NCBI RefSeq assembly: GCF_032362555.1
Contig: NC_083535.1
Coordinates: 11,284,001-11,348,000, forward strand
DNA: 64,000 nucleotides
Direction of reading: 5' to 3'
Origin: Amyelois transitella
Lineage: Eukaryota; Arthropoda; Insecta; Lepidoptera; Pyralidae
The notes beneath the pieces are model-generated. The model saw only the letters and a program-made list of their open reading frames with translations. It did not search any database and was not told the DNA's origin. Of this stretch, positions 36,995 through 49,100 are shown in pieces (the first letter of the stretch is position 1; each line of letters starts with the position of its first letter). A program made the translations under genes and the position numbers.

Positions 36995-38012
36995 GTAAGT
37001 AAGCTTCTCTTTAGTGTTTTAAGAAGAAAGCGAGGACATCGCCTGAAGAAACTACTAAGTGAACGTTATAATTATACTTTTATGAAAAATATGTTCTTTT
37101 CTTTTTTTTATTTTCTGCTTACTGGTAAACTCAAAATATACCTGACCTTACTGCTAATCAACGTTCCTGTGAAGACTGTCAGCAACTAGAATTGTCCAGC
37201 CTTCATTTCAATAGCTGTTGTGGTATTACTAACTTCTGCTGTGTTGACACACTATTTACTTAATTTGTTATTATTTTTTTCTTCTAAAGTGGAATTAGAA
37301 CCGCTGATTTCATTCGGCATTATTAAATTTGTAGGTATATTATTTATAGAAAAATACGAAATCGTATCTAGTAAAACTAAACTGAACTATAATATTGCTG
37401 CAAAAAAATTAAAATGCCAAGTGCATGTTCTTGTTACCTTTCACAATTCTTCCCGTAATAATTCAGCCCATGTATGTTTCGGTAAGGACAATTTTTTTAA
37501 ATAGTTCTTCGCTCGATGGTTTTTGAGGATCATTTCTTTTTACATGCGTTATAACCTTATAGGTTAATTTTTTGACAACCGTAGATAATAGATGATAATA
37601 AACTCGTCGTTAATTTTAACCAAGTTGTATAGGAAAACTGTTTTATTCACCTCGAAATTTCTTCAATATCTTTTGATTGAGATGTCGAAGTCACCCTCGA
37701 AAAATCGTAAATCTTTTTTAGTGATATATTCAAACTTGTTGCCTGCATACCGAAAATAATTTCTTGTTAATCTGGCTAAAAACTTTGTCACAACTTGAAG
37801 GATATCTACGAATTTTGAAAAGATCCATACATATATATGTACGTATAATAAACACAGATTATGGTTGATCTAGAGAAACAGTGTCTTTTTTACATCTTTT
37901 TGTGATGTATAAATGGTATAAGGCATGTATATCTAGGAAAAAATATATTGCACACATGCCTTTTGTAGATAAAACTGACACGTAGTGATGTTTTTGATGA
38001 TTCCGAATAATA

Positions 38013-38062
38013 CACACATAATCACGCCTCTTTTCTGGAAGGGAAGGCAGAGACTACGAGTA
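38013..38062 (-). mobile_element. LINE 3' tail fragment
   Basis: ATAATCACGCCTCTTTTCTG followed by GAAGGGAAGGCAGAGACTAC. It matches the tail of the LINE at 30060-30475. Confidence 0.6.
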
Positions 38063-39652
38063 GATACTTACATCTTTTACTATATCATAAATACCTTATC
38101 TTTTTTTTTTTCAAGTAGTAGGTATATACATAGTTTCACTAAATCTCTCAGGAAAACGCCTTAACCTATTAATATACCTTGAGACTGACGCAGGAACTTG
38201 ATCATCAGATTAAGAGTTAACTAAAGAAATAGGGGTTTCACGAGTTAGCGTTCCTCGCCATCACATACCCTCGTGGGTAAGGTGGATGATGGTAGGTCAG
38301 CCGTGGTGTGTGTAACGATTATTGGTATTGCTATTTATTGTCTTGCAAATAGAATTGGTTTCACATTAATGTCGTGTCGTGTATAACATCGATTCGACTT
38401 GTCCTCGGTTAAATATTCAGGTTACCTGGGTGGTAATTACAGTTCTGCTGTGTTTACAAAATTATTAGCCATCGGCAACCTGCTATTTTTCCTTACAATA
38501 CAAATATGACCAAGTCGTCATGCTTGTTTGGTAGCTCGTTTATTTACCTTGTTATTTGTCTTTTATTAAAAATAAATATGTATATAGGTACGATGTACAC
38601 AGATTGATATAACCCTTAAAGTAAGCTCGTAATTTTGTGATATACGACACTTACTTAAAGATATTTTATTACAAATATTTATATAGGTAAATAAAAAGTT
38701 CTTTGCTTATTCCAATGGCAGACTGTTAGATAAAGCTTTAGTACATCATTAAGATTTTTTATAATAAAGCATAAATAAATAATATCTTAGACTCAGGCCA
38801 TACAGGAAGTCTTCGTCCTTAATAAAGATAAGATACTTACTTAAAATCTAATTAAGTATCTTGACGATGGCCTTTGTTTTCAGCTTTTACAATAGTAACA
38901 AAATTTTCTATACGTGTAATTTATTTGTTTTTATAATCATAATATCTATTTGTATTTGTATTGGCTTATGACAAACACTTTATAAACCTCAAACTCTTTT
39001 AAATTTAATTAAAATGTGTTGATGGGTTGTTATTATACGTAACATGAATAAATGAAATACTGTAAATGTTTAATAGATTTTTATTAGTACTGCTTGACAC
39101 ACTTTCATTAAATATGTAGTAAGTACTTAGGTATGTTATACATACAATGACTTTATAAGATAATAGACATTCAAATGTCGAAAAAGAAATCTTACCTACC
39201 TATCAATTAATAATGTAATTACAAACGGGACTAGAATTATAATATCAAATTTGATTGACACCTTAAAGTATTTGGTTTGTTGACATTGCGGTGGTAAAAT
39301 ACCTGGATATCAATGTATCATGAATGTCCAAAAATTATAACACTACCTCATATCGTGCTAGTTATTAGCATACTATATAGGATTCGGAATAGAAATAATA
39401 TTATAGAGATGAGTACTATTAAATGTATCGTCGCAACTGATGGAAATCATCACCATTAGTCACCATAATGTTTACTGAATCTTAATTCTGAGTTATATTT
39501 GTCATTTTTATAAATGCACTGCAAACTGCGCGCGACACATCCTATTGTTTGTTTTAAAGTTTTCAAGTTGTGACCACGTACAAGGAACCGCAGCGTAGGG
39601 TGGTCACGAGAGACCGACGACCTGGCGTACACCGCGTGGAAACGTTTGATGC

Positions 39653-39910
39653 ATACATACATACATATAGTCACATCTATATCCCTTACGGGCTAGACAG
39701 AGCCAATAGTCCCGAAAAGACTGAATGGCCACGTTCAGCTGCTCGGCTTAATGATGGAATTGAGATCCAAATAGTGACAGGTTGCTAGCCCATCGCCTAA
39801 AAAAAGGATCGCAATTTTGTAAACCTATCCCTTAGTCGCCTTTTACGACATCCATGGGAAAGAGATGGAGTGGTCCTATTCTTTTTTGTATTTTGGGAAC
39901 CACACGGCAC
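39653..39910 (-). mobile_element. SINE-A copy, full length, with 12-bp target duplication
   Basis: Complete antisense copy from (CATA)n to GGGAACCACACGGCAC. ACGTTTGATGCA flanks it at 39642-39653 and 39909-39920, a perfect 12-bp duplication. This marks insertion by target-primed reverse transcription and fixes both ends of the element. Confidence 0.95.
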
Positions 39911-40144
39911 GTTTGATGCAGGTTGCTTCCAATACAGCGTGGTGGAAATCGAGGGGGAGGCCTAAGTTCTGCAGTGGACGTCCTATTGCTGTCATGATGA
40001 CGATGATTTCTTTTATTTTATTCTGATATCGATGGTCTACTCGTATTTTTTACTATGCTGGGTTTACTTGATTTACGCAAAAGATAACCTCAATCGCCAG
40101 TTACTTAGATCTAAGTACCTATTCAGTTAATAAAGGTAATTTAT

Positions 40145-43100
40145 TTAAACTTCCTCTTTGGCTTTCATAAAGTATGTAAGAAGATCGATTGGCAAGGGGA
40201 ATACAATCGTAGAGTTTTTTTCAGCTGATATCGTGTTGAGGGTCTGTAAAAAGAAAAAATCAATTTTAGGAAAAAAGCTATTATATATCAAGTAAAGTTT
40301 AAGTCCTATTAAAAAGACTAGCCTCCCTCTATAGGACACAACTCTATAGTGATACTAACTATAGTATATACTTATACAGTAGTATAATAATACTAAGTAA
40401 TAGTATCAATAATACTAAGCAACATAATAAGTAATAGTACATACATACATACATATGGTCACGTCTATATCCCTTACGGTCTAGACAGAGCCAACAGTCT
40501 TGAAAAGACTGATAGGCCACATTCAGCTGTTTGGCTTTATGATGGAATTGAGATTCAAATAGTGACAGGTTGCTAGCCTATCGCCTAAAAAATAATCCCA
40601 AGTTTGTAAGCCTATCCCTTAGTAGCCTTTTACGACATCAATGGGTAAAAGATGGAACGGTCCTATTCGTTTTTGTTTTGGTGCCGGGAACCACACGGTA
40701 TTTTAGAAAAAAATACTATTATACCTATACGTATACATGAAGTTAAGTTTAAGTCTTATTAAAAAGACTAGCCTCCATTTTATAGGACTCAACTCTATAG
40801 TAAACGATAGTATTGTAGTTGTTGAGTACTAAGTATTAGTATCAATTATACAAAGCAACATAATAAGTAATAGTATCAATAACTACAATACTATCGTACT
40901 ACAATACTTGGTTTGGTACCAAACTGATCTTCATATATATTAATTGATGACTATTGCTATATATATTATTATTTTTTAATTAAGTATAAATTAAGGCGAA
41001 TTTTTAATTTTTTAATTTATTATTGAATGATTTAATTTTAAATGAAATAAAATTATCTGATTATTGTATCTGTGACTGAATTATTGTACGTCTTGTGATG
41101 ACAGATCACAGTGACACGAACTGTTTGTATCATCTTTTCTACCTGTTTCCGCTATAAAGAGATTTGTATTTGTATTATTAATTTCCAAGGCCAGCAACAC
41201 TACTAACTGCGCTCACACGTTACCTACGTACTCACCTGCAAGTACCGTAGTTGCAAAGCTGCAGGGCTGTCACCGATGACCTCAGAAGCTTCTCGAAGAG
41301 CTCTGGATGCCTTTTGTTCTCCTTCGGCGGCGATGACTTTGGCACGAGCTTCTCTAGCCGCCTCGGCCTCAGCTGCCATGGCGCGCTGCAATTGTACGGG
41401 GAGACGCACGTCTTTTCTGTAAAGATGTATAAAATTAAATAACATCCATTTAATTTCCCTATCAACTCCATCGACAAGAGTTAAATGAAATGATAAAAAT
41501 TAAATGTGCCGTGTTGTTACTGGCACCAATACAAAAAAAGAATAGGACTCGCATCTCTTTCCCATGGATGTCGTAAAAGGCAACTAAGGGCTTACAAACT
41601 TGGGATTCTCTTTTATGCGATGGGCTAGCAACCTGTCACTATTAGAATCTCAATTCTATCATTAAGCCAAATAGCTGTACCTGGCCATTCAGTCTTTTCA
41701 AGACTGTTGGCTCTGTCCACTCGCAAGGGATATAGACGTGACTATATATATGTATGTATAAAAATTAACAAAATACTGTAACCCTGACTTTTTTTACTTT
41801 AACTACATACAGGATACACGTAGGTACGTAACACATGTTTCAATTCTCACGAAATTCGTCGTGGATTTGTCGTCGTAAATTGGTTCAATTGGACTACAAA
41901 TTATAAATTATGTTATCAAGGACATGGACAAAGCGGAGCCCAACTTTCCTAGGGATTTTCCAATAAATTAAATTCATTATCACGTTTAATGAAATCGGAA
42001 AAAGCAAGGCGGCAAAGGATACGGTGCAGTGTGGTTACCGATTGCCATCAGAAATGTAAATTTGGCCGTCAAATTGACACACAAATTAACTACGGTCTCA
42101 TGTTAATTAAGTTTTGAATTTGGAACCCTAAAAACCAGTTGTCTCGTATACATTTTTGGATTATAACTATAGCCCTATTTGACTCTGATTAAATCAGTCG
42201 TTAATTTTGTTTGACAAACCGTAACACCCCAAAAAAGTTTCGTCCTAATGTAGGTATATATAGTTGGTTCGAATAAATTTCAACTGTGACAGGTGACAGC
42301 AGGGTCTATTTTGCCATATCAAGATGAAAAAAAAAAAACAAAATCACATAATGTTGGTGGACGCTCCATTATTTCACTTAGCTTCGTATCACTAGTATTG
42401 ATTAGTCAATGGGGCTTGGCTTCGTTCGATCTATTCGCATTGCAAATGGTGGGCAAATCAAATCGCTTGACTTTGAAACAGTGGAAGATTTTATAAGACA
42501 CTAGCTGTGCCCGCGACTTCGTCCGCGTAGAATAGTTATTATGGGCATCATTGAATCATCATCAAGGATGAATAATTTTCCCCGTTTTTTTTCACATTTT
42601 CCATTATTTCTTTGCTCCTTATGGCTTTATAATATTAGTATAGATTACACGACATTAGTTATTCAGTCTTTTCAAGACTGTTGGCTCTGTCTACCCCGCA
42701 AGGGATATAGACGTGAAACCCACGCTCCTTTTATTTTCTATTTTCTTAAACCTAGAAACAAGAAATTTCTTGGCCATATTTCACAATTGCACCCTACATC
42801 GCAGTGCTCCGGGGCTTTCCTGAATACGATGACCACCTAAATAGTTAAAACACAAACAGAGACATAACACACAAGGAATAGGCTCATAAACTTGGGATTT
42901 TTTTTAGGCGACGGGCTAGCAACCTGTCACTATTTGAATCTCAATTCTATCATTGAGCCAAATAGCTGAACGTGGCCAGCTCGTTGGCTCTGTCTACCCC
43001 GCAAGGGATATAGACGTGACCATATGTATGTGACATAACTCACATTTCAACCCTCTCCACCTTGATACCCCAAGCTTCGGTAGCTTCGTCCAATGAGAGT

Positions 43101-46100
43101 TGCATATTTCCAGAGATAGTCTCCCGCTCGCTGAGAATTTCGTGCAAAGGTCTGGTTCCCATAGTGTTCCTGAGGGTGGTCTGGGCTAAGAGCCTGGTGG
43201 AATGATGGGCGTTTTCGACGTTGGCGATGGATATAGTCGCGTTGTGGACGCGATAATACACTACGGCGTCCACGGAGACCGTCACAGAGTCTTTGGTGAG
43301 CACCTATAACATAAGAAGCAGTCAAAATCCCAATTGTAGAATAGGCGTAGTATTGAATATTATAATTTATTTTGTAATATATTGTAGTTTTGTTTGTAAC
43401 GAATAAAATAAGATAATATATAGTAGTGAGAGTATGTGAGAGAAGTTTTGATTTTTGTTTTTGTTAGCTGACCTCTTGGCTGGCAACATTAAGAGAGAGA
43501 ATAGGGAGTCTGTGTTACGATGTAAGACGTTAATAGATGTGTTTTTAAGAAGTCTAATAAAATAAGAAGATTAACGATATAATTCCGCACTGTTTTACTT
43601 TAAATCCCATATATATACTTAATATTACTGAAAATTCTCGAGGTGATGACCAAATTACATCTCTCTCATCTTTGGGCATTCCCAGTTGCACCCTCCACTG
43701 TAGTGTTTCGAACCCTGGGGCCCGCTTTCCTACATTCATCTTCATTCACTTTGTCCACGGGCGGCGTCTTCAGTTTTCAGACCATTGGCACGCAAATCAT
43801 AATAGATTCCCAAATTATATCGTTTTATTTTTGAAATAGTGCAAGATTTTATAAGACACTAGCTGACCCGGCAAACGCTGTTTTGCCATATAATTTTTTT
43901 TTAAGTAATTTGTAGTTAAAAAAAAAAAAAGTGTGTAGGGGTATGAAAAATAGATGTTATATATAATTTATTAAAAGCTGTGGTTTAAACTCAAATTAGC
44001 TTTTAACTCGGTCGAAAATGTACTCGTATGAAAGCACCCAACATGAAAATTGATGCGCCGAGCAATATTAAACATTTTAAAATTGGTTGCACCGGAAAGC
44101 TTTTACGCATTGAAGCACTTTATACCTATTTCGACATAGTTTATTGGATACCTTTTAAATAACTTTTAAAGGTAAAAATATTTGTAATGTTTATATTGAA
44201 ACGGGCATGTTAATAGTAAATGATACATGTTTTGTAATTTATGTAATTACTTGATTAATTATACTATACTTTAAGATTTTGGGCTTCACTCTGGATACTG
44301 ACATAATGGAAAATTGAGTAAAGAAAATAAAAAAAACACTTAATTTTGGGGTTTGGTTCTACACACGATAACTTACTAGCCGCGAAATTGTCGTAAGTTC
44401 GCAAACACAATGAATAAGATGAGAATAAATCATGGATTCATACATACATATAATCACGCCTTTTTCCCGAAGGGGAAGGCAGAGACTACATCTTTCCAAC
44501 CGTTGATATTGATTTAAAATAAAGTATAGTTGAGTAAGTATCTCATAACGCATGTTTCAAACTTTGCTCAATCTGTGTAATTTGTCCCGTATATATTTAT
44601 TTATAAACATATTCCACAGATCGAGTTAGCCTCGAAGTAAGTTCGAGACTTGTGTTACGAGATACTAACTCAACTCAATACTATATTTTAAAATAAATAA
44701 TTATATAGAGGCCGTCATAACATTATTCAGCAGCTATCATCTTATAATTGAACGGTGATAATAATATCACTTTTACGAGTGATCACCACGTACATAATAG
44801 TTTTTATAAAAGTTAGCGATTTATTTAAATGTGTTCTTGAACATTCACAAAGCGATAAACCTCGTTATAAAATACTGACGAAAGAACATCGGTCAAATAA
44901 ATCGATATACCACGGGAGAGGTCACGTATGTTAACATTGTCAACATCGGAGTATTCAACTTAAAAGGTTTATTTATTCTATGTAATGTCACACATTTTGT
45001 ACAAAAGGCTTGGTGATAGGCTTGTACCGTATCTAGTTTTCTGAGTTGGTAATACCTTATGAAAAAAAAAACCTAGGTTTTATTGGTAACTATTCTTTTT
45101 TGTATTGGCGCCGGGAACCACACGGCACGAATACAAAAAAAAAGAATATAACCACTCCATATCTTTCCCATGGATTTCGTAAAAGGCGACTAAGGGATAG
45201 GCTTATAAACTTGTGATTCTTTTTTTATCATTATGTTAGCTGAATTTGGCATCTCAGTCTTTTCAAGACTGTCGTCTCTTTCCACCCCGCAAGGGATGTA
45301 GACGTGACTTTATGTAAGTATTTATGTTTTATTGGTATGCTTTTCTTTAAACATTTTTATTTGTATATTTTTATAAGTTCAGTAGGAAATGTAAAGACTG
45401 TGTTCTAAGTTCCACTTTCTGTAATCGTTAACATTTCTCATCATCTTTCATTCCTATCATTATTTAGAAACATAATCGACGATTCTATGTTAGTTTCATT
45501 TAAGTACCCTCGTTTCTTCATGTATTAACTTAATGTGCGTAAAGCTGTTAGGAGATATTTCAACTAATTGACATTAGAACTTTTAATAATTTAACTATAA
45601 GGATTTGGACATTTTTAACTAAAAAGTGTCTTACTATCCCCTGGAAAAAAGATATTTATTATGAATAACTTTTATATATGGATAGATTTTATAAATAATT
45701 ACTAACCTCTTGTGGCGGCACGTCGTATGTGCGTGTGCGCAGATCCACCCTAGCATAAGTGTCAATGCAGGGCAGAATGAAAAATATGCCTATGAACAAA
45801 AAGAAATATTTTCAATAAAAGACAAATCAACCGACGTTTACTATCTCTTTCAAATGGATGGCGATGGAGGCGACTAAGGGATAGGCTTATAAACTTGGGA
45901 TTCTTCTTTTAACTGATGGGCTAGCAACCTGTCACTATTTTCAATCTCAATTCCATCATTAAGCCTAACAGCTAAACGTGGCCTTATATCATATTAGTCT
46001 TTCAAGACTGCTGGCTCTGTCTACCCCACAAGGAAAACAGACGTGATTATATAAATGAATGAATCATGAACAGCTTTTTGTTATCTAAAAATATCGTACC

Positions 46101-49100
46101 TGGTCCTTTCGCCCCACCAGACAATAATCTACCGAGTCTGAATATGACAGCCCTCTCATATTCTTGAACGACCTGCAATACAAACATATTGGTTATTATC
46201 AAGCTTCAGGTTTTCCATTCCTCGAAAACAAGGAACTGGTATTAAATAAAGTATTGGTGATCTTCAACGTATAAATAGTACACTTTAGTACTTACCACAA
46301 TATAGAAATGGTAAGTACAAGTGGATGTGACGTAGCAACTAATGTTTGTGACAACATAATCACAATTTCAACTAATATTATAAATGAGAAAGTAAGTTTA
46401 TTTGTTATACTCCAAAGTATATTCATAACTAGCTGTTTGAAAATACAGAGGTTGACTACCTCTTTGCAATAAATAGGTTAGAACTGGCCACCTATAAAAT
46501 ATTATGAGGAAAAGAATACATTGCGGGAACGTTTTTTTTTTTTTTGTAATTATATTGCTTAGATTATTATATTAACCTAAAGATCATCCGAGTTCTGTAA
46601 TTTAATGTATATTTACGTTAATGAGTCCTTATAATACAAGTTAAGTGATTAATCAACCTTATGTGCAGTTTTTCTTCATTTAAGTATTTCAAGTTTCAAC
46701 CCACATTCAACGTAAAAGTTTAATGACAATTTTTCATCCTCTATTTTAACCTCTTCTCCCCCTTTTTCTACAATAAAGCCTATGTCCTTCCTTAGGGTCA
46801 ACATTATTTATTTTGACCCTGAAGTAAAAAGGGCTGCCAGCAACTTACTAGTCGCCCAAACGGTAAGAGTCTCTGGTAAGTCGCACCGGGAAGCCAGAGG
46901 GTATCGTGGTGAAATAACATGCGATCCCATGATGTCCTCAAAATGGCGAGAAGGGCGCACCACAGTCTGCCGTGGTATAACTAAAATGCCGTTATCTGAC
47001 ATCAGGATTTACACCTTTTTTACCAGTAAAATAAGAAAAAAAAATCTCTTTCGATCTGTATATACGACTTTTTGGTACCTTTCATACTATTGGTACTAGT
47101 CATAAATAGGCGTTCTCATTGATGAATGGCATCAGTTTAAATTTTTTCCGCAGTTTTTGACGTTTTACCTCAAACAAGGATTTGGCAGATAACGGCATTT
47201 TAGTTATACCAGGACAGCAGGGGTTTTAATGGGAAGGCTGGCACACTAGATACCAGGAGTCCCACACTAGTAAAAACAGTCCGTAAATAGGACTTCATAT
47301 TTCATCAAAGTCCGTTCAACGTCTAGGCGTGAAAGCGAACAGACATTCAGAGTTACTTTCGCATTTATAATATTGGTATCAAGTATTGATTTATTATCCT
47401 ATTGCGTCATTTTTTGATTTCTTGGTAAGAACTACAAATTGTTTCGAAGGACAAAATGATGTGTCCCAGGCGTACGTACATCCCTTGAATGATTAATGAA
47501 CATACAGCCGAATCAAGATAGTGGCAATCATGGTAGTGGCGCAGAGCATTAGGTTCATTAATTTACTGTGAACCTACAAATGCATAACATAAATGTAGGT
47601 TACCGAATGTAACCGACAGGATAATTAACTACCAAAGTAAAAACAATGTTAATTATGTACGTTCAAGGTATAATTTCCTTTGTGTCCTTGGGTGATTTTT
47701 GAAAGTATGGCTTGAATGTGATATTTAACTGTTTGTTAGCATTATCAGTAAATTAATTTATAACATACCTACTACTCTAAAATTCTTCGCTCTTGTGTAA
47801 AGTTTTAGAAAATAGTAGCCTGTTTTGGGCTTCGGTGATTATATATACATACTGAATTTTATCAAAATCAATAAAGTGGTTTAGGCGTGAACGTGTAACA
47901 GACAGACAGATTGAAAGTCGAACAATAGATATGGTAAGACTGTCAAGGAATTGGCATCTATAATCCTCCTGGAAATTCAATATCTCTGTGCAAAGTTTAC
48001 GTGACCTATAATATTAAACGAGCAATATTTGTCTGTCGGGTTCGTTCCCCAGCGACGGATTCTTCATCTTTTTATACTTTTTAAGGTCTTTTTTCTTACA
48101 TTTTTGATGGATTGCTTACGTGCACCGAGCACCACTCGGTCACTTACTTATAATGACGCAGGCAAACGTTAAGAAAGTATTTCTTGACATTCCCACGGTA
48201 GCGATCCCCAAGCAAAAGCTAGCGAATAATTTATGTATGAGTACCTATGCTATTAATTATTAGGTAAAGCTACGTCAGAATTTGCGCTAAGGGATACGTA
48301 TTATTACGGTGTATTTACTAGCCAAGCTGTCTTATTTTTTCGAGTTATGTATGTGAAAGGCGTTTGCTGTCAAAATACTACCCAGATGTTGCGAAATACG
48401 TTGAACGGAAATGAAATGCAATAGAATGAACACGTGGCCATCGCGTTCCTTTATATAATGTCAGTCCTCACTACATTTTTAACAAAGGAAAACATATAAC
48501 GGTATCAAAAAAGAAATTTAAAGTTTCAAACATTTCAAAATATGAAACAGTGGTAATCAAATGAACATACTTAATTACTCCAATGAAGAAGTAACGTGTT
48601 TTGTGTTAAGTAAAATTTGGCTTTACCTACCTTGCGGGGTATGCAGAGTCGAATTTTACATATGTACATATATATAGTCACATCTATACGTGACTATATG
48701 TATGTATGTAAAAATTGTGAACATATTCTACGAACTATAAGTAAATAAATTAAAAATCATCATCCGTCATTACTTAGTCGATATTGTTATAGAATTGTTC
48801 AGGTAGTCAGGTCCGTTTAAAAGGCTTTCTCATGATTTATTTGCGCGGGAACTGATGTGTGCGGTGTGGTTCCCGGCATCTCGTTCCCATGGATGTCGTA
48901 AAAAGCGACTAAGGGATAGGCTTACAAACTTGGGATTCTTCTTTTAGGCGATGGGCTTGCAACCCGTCACTATTTGAATTTCAATTCTATCAATTCTAAC
49001 ATTAAGCCAAACAGCTGAACGTGGCTTTTCAGTCTTTTCAAGACTGTTGGCTCTGTCTGCCCCGTAAGGGATAAAGACGTGATCATACGTATATATATGT

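Larger units (their letters stand above)
36995..40144. other. Intergenic between convergent genes
   Basis: AT-rich sequence between the 3' ends of the FAM194-domain gene and the stomatin-like gene. It contains a LINE tail at 38013-38062 and a SINE-A copy at 39653-39910. No gene was recognised. Confidence 0.45.
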
